From Haloferula helveola (GTDB lineage Bacteria > Verrucomicrobiota > Verrucomicrobiia > Verrucomicrobiales > Akkermansiaceae), in NCBI RefSeq assembly GCF_037076345.1, contig NZ_AP024702.1, forward strand, positions 5,394,001 to 5,458,000: a DNA stretch of 64,000 bases, given 5' to 3'. Every line of letters starts with the position of its first letter. The stretch's first letter is position 1. The position numbers were made by a program, and so were the translations under genes. This document shows positions 40,976-50,872 of this stretch, in pieces. Under the pieces are notes generated by a model, which saw only the letters and a list, made by a program, of their open reading frames with translations, made no database searches and was not told the origin of the DNA.

Positions 40976-43384
40976 TCAATTGAGATAGCGGAACTCGGCG
41001 GCGGCGAGCAGGCTGTGGCAATAGGTGGTAAGCACCGAAAGGTCGTCGTCCTGACCGAAACGGAACTGCGCGAAGAAGCCGTTGGCAGCGGACACCTCAT
41101 ATCCGTTCGGGACGCGCCCGTAGCAGAGAAGGAAGGACATCCGGATCCATTCGTCCTTGTCGTCGGTGTGTTCCATCAGGCGTGTCGCCATCGACTTCGC
41201 CTGCGTCAGCACGAAGTCGTTGTTCATGAGATAGAGTGCCTGAGACGGGATGTTCGTCTCCTCGCGTGCTCCGGTCACGATGTTGGCGTCGGCGCCGTCG
41301 AAAAGGGCCAGTGACGAAGGCAATGCGTCGCGCACGATCGGCAGGTAGACGGACCGGTAGTCCTGGTAGGAGTCGAGACGCTCGGTGTTGAAGGCACGCC
41401 CGATTCCGACATGACCCGCTTCCCCGATCACCGAACCGAGGGGACGCTGGGAATCGAGCTGACCGCTGGCGAACAACATCGCGTCACGAAGGGCTTCGGC
41501 GTCGAGACGGCGCACCGGCATCCGCCAGAGCAACGCATTCCCCGGATCCTTGCGGTAGGCCTCGGCGTTCCACGTCGATGCCATCCGGTAGGTCCTGCTG
41601 TGCACCAGCTCGCGGATGAGCGACTTGACCGACCACTCGCCTTTCACGAACTCGAGCGCGAGCGCGTCGAGCAGCTCCGGATGGGTCGGCGTGTTTCCGC
41701 TGACTCCGAAGTTGTCCGGTGAAGTGACGATTCCCTGCCCGAACAGCTTGCTCCAGATCCGATTGGCCATCACCCGGGCGGTGAGCGGGTTCTCTTCGGA
41801 CGTCAGCCATTGGGCGAGCTCAAGACGTCCGCTTGCGTCAGGCGGACATTCGTCTTCACAGAAGTCGAGTAGCTGAAGAAATCCCCGGTCGACCCTCTGG
41901 GCAGGCATGTCGAGTTCCCCGCGGATCAAAACTGTCGCGTCTTCGGGCCGTGCGTGGTCCTGAACACCCATCGCGAAAGACTTCTTGGTGCCGTCCGGAT
42001 TGTAGCTGCCCAGCCGTTCCTCAAGAAACGCCGAGGTCGTGCGAATGCGGATCACCTGTTGCTGGAGATTTCCCTGACGGGCACCGCTCCGCACGAGTTC
42101 CCGCAGCTGGTTCCGCTGCTCCTCCAACTGCTCGGCGAGTGCCTGATACTCTTCCGGACTGATATCTCCCTGCGGCTCGTCGGTGGAAACCGGGAGCTCG
42201 AGCAGCTTCGTGGCCCGGCGGGTCGCCACCGCGTTCACCGTTCCGAAGTAGGTCTTGGTGCTGTGGAAGATGCCGGCGATCGAGTAGTAGTCCTCGGTCG
42301 GAATCGGATCCGACTTGTGATCGTGGCAACGGGCGCAAGACACGGTCAATCCGAGGATCGCCTGGCTGGTCGCATCGATCTGCTCATCCACAAGATCCGC
42401 CTCGAACTGCCGCGGGTTCTGCTGGTTCAGACTCTTCGGCCCCATCGCAAGGAACCCGGTCGCGATCAGGCCCTCCTGCCAGTCCTCGTCGTACTTCGCG
42501 GGCAGCAGATCACCGGCGATCTGTTCCATGACGAACCGGTCATATGGCTTGTCCTCGTTGAAGGAGTCGATGACGTAGTCGCGGTAGCGCCACGCATAGG
42601 GGAAACTCGTATTCACCTCCTTGCCGGTCGATTCGGCATAGCGCGCGACGTCGAGCCAGTGTCTTCCCCAGCGCTCGCCAAAGTGCTCGCTTGCGAGGAG
42701 TTCTTCGACCTTCGCGCTGTAGGCCGCTTCAGGATCCTTCGCCCATGCTTCGGCGAATGCCATGATCTGGCCATAGCTCGGAGGAAGCCCGGTCAGATCA
42801 AAATGAAGGCGCCGGAGCAACACGTCGGGCGCGGCGTCGGAAGCCGGACGGAGGCCTTCCTTTTCAAGACCGGACAGAATGTGGGAATCAACAAAGCTGA
42901 CCGGCCATCCCGCATCCTCAACCTGCGGCGCAGGCGACGCCTTCGGTGCCTGGAAGGACCAGTGCTTCTTGCCCTCTTCGATGTCGATCTCACTCTGCAC
43001 CACGACCTTGTCGGGCACACGCGGATCCGGCGCTCCCATCTCGATCCATTTGCGGAAGTCCTCGATGATCTCGTCCGGAAGCTTCTTCTTCGGCGGCATC
43101 TCGTAGTCCGGATCCTGATAGGCCATCGCCGTGTAGATCAGGCTCTTCGTCGGATCGCCCGGAACCACCGCCGGACCGCTGTCGCCGCCATGGATCAGGC
43201 CGTCGCGGTAGTCCACCCGAAGCCCGCCTTTGATCTTCTCTCCTTCCGCGTGGCACTCGTAGCAGTATTTCGCGAGCACCGGACGAATCTTCTGCTCGAA
43301 GAACTTCGTCTCCTCGCTGGTAAGCTCCTCCGCAGGCGCAGAGAGGGGCAGCGCCCCGGCCAGAATGACGAGTGCGGGCTTCAT
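40976..43384 (-). CDS. Planctomycete-type cytochrome c with DUF1549 and DUF1553
   Basis: 802 residues from ATG 43384 (a TTG at 43393 is in frame). Signal peptide MKPALVILAGALPLSAPAEE. Cytochrome domain with C41-YE-C44-H45, then PxSL-type segment GDPTKSLIYTAMAYQDPDYE and MPPKKKLPD. DUF1549: DSHILSGLEKEGLRPASDAA, LDVARYAESTGKE and EADLVDEQIDATSQAILGLT. DUF1553: LTARVMANRIWSKLFGQGIV, DNFGVSGNTPTHPELLDALA and RRLDAEALRDAML. Together these make a secreted redox-linked enzyme of unknown substrate, thought to work on polysaccharides. It is coupled with the DUF1501 gene and neighboured by an EF-hand protein and a sulfatase. Confidence 0.94.
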   Translation of the reverse strand: MKPALVILAGALPLSAPAEELTSEETKFFEQKIRPVLAKYCYECHAEGEKIKGGLRVDYRDGLIHGGDSGPAVVPGDPTKSLIYTAMAYQDPDYEMPPKKKLPDEIIEDFRKWIEMGAPDPRVPDKVVVQSEIDIEEGKKHWSFQAPKASPAPQVEDAGWPVSFVDSHILSGLEKEGLRPASDAAPDVLLRRLHFDLTGLPPSYGQIMAFAEAWAKDPEAAYSAKVEELLASEHFGERWGRHWLDVARYAESTGKEVNTSFPYAWRYRDYVIDSFNEDKPYDRFVMEQIAGDLLPAKYDEDWQEGLIATGFLAMGPKSLNQQNPRQFEADLVDEQIDATSQAILGLTVSCARCHDHKSDPIPTEDYYSIAGIFHSTKTYFGTVNAVATRRATKLLELPVSTDEPQGDISPEEYQALAEQLEEQRNQLRELVRSGARQGNLQQQVIRIRTTSAFLEERLGSYNPDGTKKSFAMGVQDHARPEDATVLIRGELDMPAQRVDRGFLQLLDFCEDECPPDASGRLELAQWLTSEENPLTARVMANRIWSKLFGQGIVTSPDNFGVSGNTPTHPELLDALALEFVKGEWSVKSLIRELVHSRTYRMASTWNAEAYRKDPGNALLWRMPVRRLDAEALRDAMLFASGQLDSQRPLGSVIGEAGHVGIGRAFNTERLDSYQDYRSVYLPIVRDALPSSLALFDGADANIVTGAREETNIPSQALYLMNNDFVLTQAKSMATRLMEHTDDKDEWIRMSFLLCYGRVPNGYEVSAANGFFAQFRFGQDDDLSVLTTYCHSLLAAAEFRYLN

Positions 43385-43419
43385 TGCTTGCAAGCTTGTG
43401 GGTCAGGACTTGCGGGGCA

Positions 43420-44085
43420 TCACTCGATCGGAGCGGGCCGCTTCGGGACCTCGCCACCGGAAGTGTCCCCACCACCGCGGCGATCCCGCTGCATGCCCGG
43501 ACGCCCTTCCCGATTGCCTTGCTGAAAGCGCTCGCGCAGGCGTTTGATCATCTCCTCTTGTTCGGCCTTGTCGATGAAGCCGTCGCCGTTGGAATCGATC
43601 ATGTCGAAGCGCTCCTTCATCCGCTCGGGAGCCTCCTCCTTGCTGATCTTGCCGTCGCCATCGGTATCGATGCGAGAAAGGTCAGGACCTCCACCTTGTG
43701 GACCACCCGGACGTTGCGGCCGGTCTCCTCCTTCGGGCGCGCCGTCACGGCGCTGCGGCCGGGCATCGCCATCCTGATTGCCATCGGGTCGCTGCGGTCG
43801 CCCTTCGCCATCCGGGCGGGCATCGGGACGATCCCCACGCGGAGCCCCGCCCATTTCCTGCGGGCTTACCGTGCCATCCTCGTCCTTATCCAGCTGACGC
43901 AGCGAAGCCACGGCCATGTCGATTTCCTCCTGCTGCAGCGCGCCATCGCCGTTGCGGTCCAGCGCTTTCATCAGCGGCGGCACCGGTCGGTTCATCGGTC
44001 GGCGGTCGGTCTCGCGGTCGCGCTCCTGAGCAAGGGCGGGAACAGTGACAGTCATCAGCGGAATCAGAAACAAAGAGGTCTTCAT
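43420..44085 (-). CDS. Secreted EF-hand calcium-binding protein
   Basis: 221 residues from ATG 44085. Signal peptide [19 protein letters not shown]. Four EF-hand loops: [48 protein letters not shown] and [16 protein letters not shown], in two pairs separated by a low-complexity Gly/Asp/Arg/Pro region ([19 protein letters not shown] and on). The C-terminus is Arg/Gly-rich. It probably binds calcium outside the cell; it is 36 bp upstream of the cytochrome gene on the same strand. Confidence 0.92.
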   Translation of the reverse strand: MKTSLFLIPLMTVTVPALAQERDRETDRRPMNRPVPPLMKALDRNGDGALQQEEIDMAVASLRQLDKDEDGTVSPQEMGGAPRGDRPDARPDGEGRPQRPDGNQDGDARPQRRDGAPEGGDRPQRPGGPQGGGPDLSRIDTDGDGKISKEEAPERMKERFDMIDSNGDGFIDKAEQEEMIKRLRERFQQGNREGRPGMQRDRRGGGDTSGGEVPKRPAPIE

Positions 44086-44167
44086 GATGGATCGGTGAAC
44101 CATCCCCGCTGCGAAAAGTCGCGCGGTAACGAACACTTCCTTCCGACCGAAGCGAGAGTCGGCCTCC

Positions 44168-45661
44168 CTACTTCCTCTTCGCCGGCCGGTGGTAGGGCGA
44201 GTCCCTCGCCACATCCACGTCGGGGGCGACCACCTTCGGCAGTCGAGCTGAAAACCCCGCCTTGATCCCGGAAAACTCCGGATCCGTTGCAAGGTTCAGG
44301 TACTCGTTGCGGTCCTTCTCGAGATCGTAGAGCTCCTCGAAACCGTCGGCGTAGCGGATGTAGCGGAATTTGGTGTCGCTGACTCCGTGCGACGGCTTGC
44401 CGCCCGGGCCGCGGAAGACATACGAGGTCAGCGAGACGCGGTCATCCACTTTCCCGGGTGCCTTAAGTTGCGGGACAACGGAAGCCCCGGTGCATTGCTC
44501 GGGAACAGGAAGCCCGGCAAGTTCGCACAGGGTCGGATAGAGATCGGTGAGGGTCGTCGGTTGGCGCGTCCGCTCTCCGTCCTTGGAAACTCCGGGTGCG
44601 GAAATGAAGAGAGGCACGCGTGTCGTCTGCTCCCACAGCGCGAACTTCTCCCAGTTCTCCTTCTCTCCGATGTGGAATCCGTGGTCGGTCCACAGAACGA
44701 CGATTGTGTCCTTCGCCATCGGTGAGGCATCAAGACCGTCGAGAAGACGGCCAAGCTGGTGATCGACGTAGCTGATCGAGGCCAGGTAACCCCGCATCAG
44801 ATGCTTCCACTGACGGTTGGCCTTCACCCACGCATGCCAGCTTTCCCGCCCATGGCTGTGAGCATCGTCGAGATCGTCTTCGCGGTGTGCCGGAAGCTGC
44901 ACCGACTCCTCCGGATAAAGATCAAACCACTGTTGCGGGACTTCCCAGGGGATGTGCGGTCGGAACAGACCGACGGCGAGGAAGAGAGGCTCGTCGGCTT
45001 CGTGATTCATCTGCCTAATCGCCCAATCGACGACCGCACCGTCTCCCTGTTCCTCCGACAGCTCGACCGGAGCCGCGCCGAACAGATGGTGACCGAGCGG
45101 ACGTTTTCCGACGAAGCCGTCATCCTGCTTCCTTGTCCTGACAAATGCCGGGCGGGGCCAATCGGCCGAGATCGGATCAAGGGGATCGCCGCGATAGTCG
45201 TCCCACGCATCGGGATCGTTCTGCGAGTCACCCTTCGTCCACTGCAAGGTGTGGAAAATCTTCCCTCCTCCGACAGCACGGTACCCGTGATTCCGAAAGT
45301 GCTGCGACAGGACCACGGCATCCTCGAGAACCGGAGACTCGTGACGCCATCTCGGCCCATGGGCACCGAAGAGATTCCGATACAATCCGGACTTCACCGG
45401 GTGCACGCCGGTCATCACCGCGACACGCGACGGATGACAGGCGGGGGCCGCGCAGTGGGCGTTGCTGAAGGTTACCGAACGTTCGGCAAGACGCTCGAAA
45501 TTCGGGGTCTTGATCCCGGGATGGTTGTCGAGCGGTGAGATGTAGTCGTTCAGATCATCGATGGCGATGACCAGGACGTTGGGCTTTTCCGAGGCGGGAA
45601 GAACGCCTGCGAGGCCGGCGATGAGGCAAAGGAATGCGAAAGGTCGGGTCATGGAAGGCAT
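44168..45661 (-). CDS. Secreted sulfatase (iduronate-2-sulfatase type)
   Basis: 497 residues (ATG 45661; ATG 45652 equally possible). Signal peptide MTRPFAFLCLIAGLAGVLPA. KPNVLVIAIDDLNDYISPLD, FGly site C75-HPSR-VAVMTGVHP, VLWTDHGFHIGEKENWEKFA with the catalytic DH pair and Lys, and GKPSHGVSDTKFRYIRYADG at the C-terminal sub-domain, which groups it with IDS-like sulfatases. Substrate probably a sulfated polysaccharide. The 203 bp to the lyase gene show no feature. Confidence 0.93.
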   Translation of the reverse strand: MPSMTRPFAFLCLIAGLAGVLPASEKPNVLVIAIDDLNDYISPLDNHPGIKTPNFERLAERSVTFSNAHCAAPACHPSRVAVMTGVHPVKSGLYRNLFGAHGPRWRHESPVLEDAVVLSQHFRNHGYRAVGGGKIFHTLQWTKGDSQNDPDAWDDYRGDPLDPISADWPRPAFVRTRKQDDGFVGKRPLGHHLFGAAPVELSEEQGDGAVVDWAIRQMNHEADEPLFLAVGLFRPHIPWEVPQQWFDLYPEESVQLPAHREDDLDDAHSHGRESWHAWVKANRQWKHLMRGYLASISYVDHQLGRLLDGLDASPMAKDTIVVLWTDHGFHIGEKENWEKFALWEQTTRVPLFISAPGVSKDGERTRQPTTLTDLYPTLCELAGLPVPEQCTGASVVPQLKAPGKVDDRVSLTSYVFRGPGGKPSHGVSDTKFRYIRYADGFEELYDLEKDRNEYLNLATDPEFSGIKAGFSARLPKVVAPDVDVARDSPYHRPAKRK

Positions 45662-45864
45662 GGGTTCGAAACCGATGGGCGGACCGCCACGGCCTCACCT
45701 CGATTTCGAGAAGATTTGCCGACGGGCCAACCCGTTCCCTATCCGATACCGAAGCAACCCGCGATTCCTCGCAGACAGCTCAGCCAATTGGGCACCCGAT
45801 CACGGACCGGAGCACCCTAGCGGCCCCGGTTATGCAGTCCCGGAAGTCACCGGGACAGGGCCCT

Positions 45865-46815
45865 TCAGTCCTTGGCACCCGCCCAGTTCGACCACCACGA
45901 GCGGAACAGCTGCCACTGGTCCTTGAGGAAGGCATCCTGGCTCGGAGAAAGGCGGTCGGTCGCATTCAGCTGGTGCTGGTAGGCGCTGTGCCCTTCGAGC
46001 ACCATCAGACCCTTGTAGTAGAGAACCAGATCGGCGCACTCGTCGAAGCGCGAGAGAACGGTCAGTGCCTCTTCAAGCTCGGCGGCATACTTGCGGGCCT
46101 GGGCATCGCCGGCAGCGGCCCGTTTGCAGAGCTCGACGAACCGCAGGATCTCCTTCGGCAGCGCGTTGCCGACACCGGTGATCGCACCGTAGGCGCCGCA
46201 ACGGACGAAGCCATGGTAGGCTTGCGTGTCGACACCGACCATCAGGATAAGATCCGGATCACCGCTGGTGATGTATTCGGCGGCGTAGGTCATCGCGGCA
46301 GCTCCGCCGAATTCCTTGAACCCAACGAGATTCGGGTTCGCGTCGCGAAGCTGGAAGAACAGGTCCGCCTTGGTCTCATAACCGTAGTAGGGGCTGTTGT
46401 AGATGACCGCGGGCAGCTCGCTACCGGCCTTGAACACGGCATTGAAGTGATCGCGCTGGGCCGGAACGGACGTGGCGCGGGAAAGCAGACGCGGAATCAC
46501 CATCAGGCCGACGGCGCCGACTTCCTGCGCGTGGGCGGCGTGGGCGGCGGCCTGACGGGTGCTCGGCGCTCCAGTCCCAACGATTACCGGCACACCCGCA
46601 TCCGCGAGGCGCTTGACGCCTTCCTGACGTTGCTCATCCGTGAGCAACGGCCAATCCCCCATCGAACCGCAGTAAACGACAGCATCCATCCCTTCCGCGA
46701 TCAGGTCCTTGCCGGTCTGGACGAGGGCGTCGAAGTCCGGGACGCCCGTTTCCGAACAGGGGGTCATAAGAGCCGGAATGGTGCCGCGGAATACTTCTTT
46801 GTTGCTGGAGCTCAT
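45865..46815 (-). CDS. DapA/N-acetylneuraminate lyase family aldolase
   Basis: 316 residues. (beta/alpha)8 barrel of the DHDPS/NAL superfamily: FRGTIPALMTPCSETGVPDF, Schiff-base K167 (LVGFKEFGG) and catalytic Y139 (VIYNSPYYGYETK). The pyruvate-carboxylate loop, normally GTTGE or GSTGE, is GSMGDWPLLT (50-59), so substrate specificity probably differs from DHDPS. Likely a cleavage or condensation of a 2-keto acid. The neighbours do not suggest lysine synthesis. The 282 bp between it and the tRNA-Leu hold nothing I recognise. Confidence 0.87.
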   Translation of the reverse strand: MSSSNKEVFRGTIPALMTPCSETGVPDFDALVQTGKDLIAEGMDAVVYCGSMGDWPLLTDEQRQEGVKRLADAGVPVIVGTGAPSTRQAAAHAAHAQEVGAVGLMVIPRLLSRATSVPAQRDHFNAVFKAGSELPAVIYNSPYYGYETKADLFFQLRDANPNLVGFKEFGGAAAMTYAAEYITSGDPDLILMVGVDTQAYHGFVRCGAYGAITGVGNALPKEILRFVELCKRAAAGDAQARKYAAELEEALTVLSRFDECADLVLYYKGLMVLEGHSAYQHQLNATDRLSPSQDAFLKDQWQLFRSWWSNWAGAKD

Positions 46816-47097
46816 GGTTGGGAAGAGTCGGTGGGATCAGGGAATGGAGGGCGGCGGGGCCGGAACCGAACGCCGCGAGGGTTGTTGCCGGGAAGTCCAT
46901 CGGGAAGCAAGGCGTGAGTAACCTCGCCCGGCCCGCCACTTCCACCTCCCGGTGACATGACTGGCGCCCACTCTACAGGTGCCGTCTTGTCCGAAACCGC
47001 AGTATTGAATGGCGGACGGGTAGTTTCCGCAACGCGGTCAAGCGGGGTCGGGAACGCCAGTGACGGGCAGCTCACCCGCAGAACCCAAAATCAAAGA

Positions 47098-47184
47098 TGG
47101 TGCGCACGAGAGGACTCGAACCTCCACGGCCGTGAAGCCACTAGATCCTGAATCTAGCGCGTCTACCAATTCCGCCACGTGCGC
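47098..47184 (-). tRNA. tRNA-Leu(CAG)
   Basis: 87 nt on the minus strand, class II. The acceptor GCGCACG (47184-47178) pairs with CGTGCGC (47108-47102), followed by discriminator A and encoded CCA. D-arm GCGGAATTGGTAGACGC, anticodon arm CTAGA TTCAGGA TCTAG giving CAG, short variable stem, and T-arm GAGGTTCGAGTCCTC. No repeat of its 3' end is seen in the window. Confidence 0.97.
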
Positions 47185-47333
47185 GTTTTGGGTCGGGTAG
47201 ATCGACGGGCGGCGAAATCACCACGCCGCCGGACTTTTGGCAATAGGAATTCTGAGGGAATTCGCAGTCCGGACACCACCAACCGCCCCTTTTCGCCGTT
47301 GCCAAGCCTTCGGCCAGCCAACAGGTTTCGGCC

Positions 47334-50264
47334 ATGAGAAACCCTGCACCGATCGTGCTGACCCTGCTGCTGGCCATCGCCGCCACGGTATTCATCCTCA
47401 ACCGGCCCAACCCACCGGAAGCGCCGCCCACCGAGCCGGCACCTCCGGCCGCGGAGCCAATCGAAGAGGAGGAAGCGGCCACCCCGCCGCCAACCGCCCT
47501 CGAGCCCCGCTCGTGGCCTCAGGAATCGAGCGACCTGAAGCCGGAGGAAGGCGCCGTGTTCGGCAATCTTCCCAATGGCATGCGCTACATCATTCTGCCC
47601 AACGGCGAGCCACCGGAGCGCGTCAGCATCCGGCTCCACATCGCCGCCGGCTCGCTGATGGAAGCGGAAGACCAACGCGGGCTCGCCCACTTCCTCGAGC
47701 ACATGGTTTTCAACGGCTCGAAGAATTTCACACCCGACGAACTCATCCCGCGCATGCAGCGGCTCGGCATCGCTTTCGGCGCGCACGTGAATGCCTACAC
47801 GTCCTTCGATGAAACCGTCTACATGCTCGACCTGCCCGACCTCAGCGACGAGATGCTCGATCTCGGATTCACCGTGATGCGTGACTTCGCCGACGGCGCC
47901 CTGCTGAAGACCGAGGAGATTGACAAGGAGCGCGGCGTGATCCTTTCGGAGAAAACCTCGCGCGATTCGGTCAGCTACCGACTGATGCAACAGCAGTTTT
48001 CCACGCTGATGCCCGACTCGCTGATCACCAAGCGATTCCCGATCGGCGAAGAGGAGGTGATCAAGAACGCTCCCCGCGAGCGCTTCGTCGATCTCTACGA
48101 GCGCTACTACACTCCCGAGCGGATGACCTTCATCGTCGTCGGAGACATCGAGCCCGCGGCCGCGGAGGAGCGCATCAAGAACGCATTCGGCACGCTGGAG
48201 AACCCCGCCGCCCCCGGGACTGATCCCGACCTCGGCGCCCTCAAGCAGGCCGAGGGACTCGAGGCCCTGATCTTCAGTGACAAGGAAGTGCCCGCGACCG
48301 AACTCGGACTGCTCACGATCGAGCCTTACGAAAAGAAGGCCGACACTTCCGAGAACCGTGCCGCCAAGCTTCCGCTCGGACTCGCGAACGCGATGCTCGG
48401 CACCCGCTTCGACCGGCTCGCCAAGAAAGAAGGCGCCCCGATCCTCGGTGGGTCGGCATCCCGTCAGGACCTCTTCAACTACGTCACCCTTGGTAGCATC
48501 GATGTCTCGGTGGCCGACGACCGCTGGCAGGACGCCGTGCCGGTCATGGAGCAGGAGTTCCGCCGCGCGCGGGAGTTCGGCTTCACCAAGGCGGAGTTCG
48601 CCGAGGCCAAGGCCAACCTGCTCAATTCCTACGAGCAGGCGGTAAAGTCGAAGGATTCCCGCAAGTCGGACGGCATGGCCACCTCGATCGCGAGGTCGAT
48701 CAACGATGGTCGCGTGCTGACTTCTCCGGAGACGAATCTGGCGGTGGCCGCCGCCGCCCTGGAAGACCTTACCCCTGAAATCTGCCACGCCGCCTTCAAG
48801 GAGTTCTGGGCCGACAAGGGCTACTTCCTGATCCTGACGACCAAGGAGCAACCCGAAGGCGCCAAAGAGGAACTCGCCAAGATCTATGAGCAGTCCTCCG
48901 AACAGACCGTCGAGGCGCCCGAGGAAACGGAAGTCGCCGCCTTCGCCTACACCGACTTCGGTCAACCCGGCCTGGTGGAATCGGAAGAGGAGATCGAGGG
49001 TCTCGGGATCACCCGGCTGGTCCTCGACAATGGCGTGACCGTGAACCTCAAGCAGACCGACTTCGAAAAGAACCGGATCCGCATCGCAGCACGGATCGGG
49101 CTAGGCAAACTGGTCCAGCCGAAGGACAAGGTCGGGCTGGGCGATTTCGCCACGGCCGTGGTCGAGGGTGGTGGCATTGGCGTGCACTCGGTCGACGAAT
49201 TGCAGCAGATCTTCGCCGGCAAGAACGTCTCGTTCGGTTTCTCGGTCGATGAGGATTCCTTCTCTCTCTCCGGCGGAACGACTCCGGAAGACCTCGGGTT
49301 GCAGTTGCAGGCGATGACCGCCCAACTCCTGCATCCCGGCTACCGGCAGGAAGGTGTCGAGCAGTTCCGCAAGGCGGTGCCGATGATCTTCCAGCAGATG
49401 AAGCACACCGCCGCCGGGTCGATGCAGAAAATGAGCTCGTGGATTCGTGGCGACGACCCGCGCTTTGCGTTCCCGGAATCCGCCGACGTGTTCCTCGGCT
49501 ACGAGGTCGACGACGTCCGCGAGTGGCTCGATGCCGAGTTCGTCCCTGCTCCGATCGAACTGAACATCATCGGTGACTTCGATCCCGAAACGCTCAAGCC
49601 GCTCGTGCTCGCGACCTTCGGGGCGATCGAAAAACGCAAGCCCCGGAGCGCCCCGGATGACGCCCTGCTGAAGGTCGAGTTCCCGGAGACACCGCAAACC
49701 AAGAACCTCACCTACGAGAGCAAGATCCCCGTCGGCCAGGCGGTCGTCCTCTGGAAGGCGATCGGACCGAAGGACAACGAGGAAACCTTCCGCCGCCTGA
49801 ATCTGCTCGCCGACATCTTCGGCGACCGGCTGCGCGAGGAGATCCGCGAGAAACTCGGTGCCTCCTACAGCCCGAACTCGGGCGCCAGCGGATCCAGCAC
49901 GCTTGATGACTTCGGTTTCATGATCGCGATGATCGAAGGCAAGCCCGAGGACGCCGAGCAACTGGCCGAAGTCACGGTCGGCCTGGCCAAGACCCTCGCG
50001 TCCGGCGGCGCGACCGACGACGAACTCGACCGGGCCCTCAAGCCGTTGCTCGCAGACATCGACAAGTCGATGCGGGACAACAGCTACTGGCTCGGAGCGG
50101 TGATGTCCGGCAGCACCGAGAACGAGCGCAAGTTCGAACTCGCCCGCGGGCGCCGCGACGATGTGGCTTCGATCACGCTCGACGAAGTCAACGAGCTCGC
50201 CGGGAAGTATTACGCGACCGACAAGGCCATCCAGGTGATCATCAAGCCTGAGGAAACCGAGTAA
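47334..50264 (+). CDS. M16 family zinc metallopeptidase (PqqL-like)
   Basis: 976 residues. N-terminal membrane anchor (IVLTLLLAIAATVFILN) and a Pro/Glu-rich linker, then two M16 halves. The first half has the inverted zinc motif H119-FLE-H123 (RGLAHFLEHMVFNGSKNF), with the third Glu ligand region about 76 residues on (DKERGVILSEKTSRDS). The second half begins near 550 (RLVLDNGVTVNLKQTDFEKN), lacks HxxEH and carries the R/Y pair region (REEIREKLGASYSPNS). It degrades peptides in the periplasm as a clamshell enzyme. It starts 149 bp after the tRNA-Leu. Confidence 0.94.
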   Translation: MRNPAPIVLTLLLAIAATVFILNRPNPPEAPPTEPAPPAAEPIEEEEAATPPPTALEPRSWPQESSDLKPEEGAVFGNLPNGMRYIILPNGEPPERVSIRLHIAAGSLMEAEDQRGLAHFLEHMVFNGSKNFTPDELIPRMQRLGIAFGAHVNAYTSFDETVYMLDLPDLSDEMLDLGFTVMRDFADGALLKTEEIDKERGVILSEKTSRDSVSYRLMQQQFSTLMPDSLITKRFPIGEEEVIKNAPRERFVDLYERYYTPERMTFIVVGDIEPAAAEERIKNAFGTLENPAAPGTDPDLGALKQAEGLEALIFSDKEVPATELGLLTIEPYEKKADTSENRAAKLPLGLANAMLGTRFDRLAKKEGAPILGGSASRQDLFNYVTLGSIDVSVADDRWQDAVPVMEQEFRRAREFGFTKAEFAEAKANLLNSYEQAVKSKDSRKSDGMATSIARSINDGRVLTSPETNLAVAAAALEDLTPEICHAAFKEFWADKGYFLILTTKEQPEGAKEELAKIYEQSSEQTVEAPEETEVAAFAYTDFGQPGLVESEEEIEGLGITRLVLDNGVTVNLKQTDFEKNRIRIAARIGLGKLVQPKDKVGLGDFATAVVEGGGIGVHSVDELQQIFAGKNVSFGFSVDEDSFSLSGGTTPEDLGLQLQAMTAQLLHPGYRQEGVEQFRKAVPMIFQQMKHTAAGSMQKMSSWIRGDDPRFAFPESADVFLGYEVDDVREWLDAEFVPAPIELNIIGDFDPETLKPLVLATFGAIEKRKPRSAPDDALLKVEFPETPQTKNLTYESKIPVGQAVVLWKAIGPKDNEETFRRLNLLADIFGDRLREEIREKLGASYSPNSGASGSSTLDDFGFMIAMIEGKPEDAEQLAEVTVGLAKTLASGGATDDELDRALKPLLADIDKSMRDNSYWLGAVMSGSTENERKFELARGRRDDVASITLDEVNELAGKYYATDKAIQVIIKPEETE

Positions 50265-50276
50265 GCCCCCAACCCC

Positions 50277-50861
50277 ATGCTCTGCCCGTACTGCCGAGGA
50301 CCACTCCGGGAAAACAGCCCGGAGTGCCCGGCGTGTCGGCTCAACCTCGAGCGGGCGGCGAAGCTCCTCGGCCCCCTGCCCCGGATCGACCCCGCGGTCA
50401 GCGACGATACGGACGCGCTCTTGCCGGCCGAGAAGAAGTCGCTGCGGAAACGCATCGATAAGATCGAATACCGTTTCCCGCAGGTCCGGGTGCAGGTCGT
50501 CTTCCGCCACTTTCCTGACGAGCACCCGCTGTCCTTGCACACCTTCTGGCTCTTCAATCTGGTCGGCTTCGGTAGCGAAACCGAGAAGGGATCGGAGAAC
50601 CGTGCGGTGCTGTTGGTCATCGACCCGGTCCGCCACGATGCCTCACTGATGGTCGGCTACGGACTTGAACCTTTCCTCTCCGACGAGGAACTCGATGACG
50701 TTCTCGGCATGGCGGAGTCCGCATGGCAATCGAAAGACTGGGCCGGCGGCGTCGATGTGATCTTCGACGCGCTCGAAGCCCTGCTCGAGCGCGGAGCGAA
50801 GCGCGTCGCGTTTGCCTTCGGCCTCTCCCCTCGTCTGGGATCCGGGCGGGGTAAGAAATAG
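50277..50861 (+). CDS. TPM-domain protein with N-terminal zinc ribbon
   Basis: 194 residues, 12 bp after the M16 gene. The N-terminus CPYCRG..ENSPECPACRL has two CxxC knuckles of a rubredoxin-like ribbon. The rest matches the TPM (TLP18.3/DUF477) fold: KKSLRKRIDKIEYRFPQVRV, RAVLLVIDPVRHDASLMVGY and LEPFLSDEELDDVLGMAESA. It is not preceded by a signal, so cytoplasmic. Members of the family act as phosphatases or assembly factors in other organisms; the function here is open. Confidence 0.82.
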   Translation: MLCPYCRGPLRENSPECPACRLNLERAAKLLGPLPRIDPAVSDDTDALLPAEKKSLRKRIDKIEYRFPQVRVQVVFRHFPDEHPLSLHTFWLFNLVGFGSETEKGSENRAVLLVIDPVRHDASLMVGYGLEPFLSDEELDDVLGMAESAWQSKDWAGGVDVIFDALEALLERGAKRVAFAFGLSPRLGSGRGKK

Positions 50862-50872
50862 CTCCGGGCGAC

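Noticed and set aside
47163-48965. 600-codon minus frame opposite the M16 peptidase gene
   Set aside because: Opposite strand of a gene with HxxEH and coherent M16 motifs; composition is typical of an antisense shadow and it also overlaps the tRNA-Leu.
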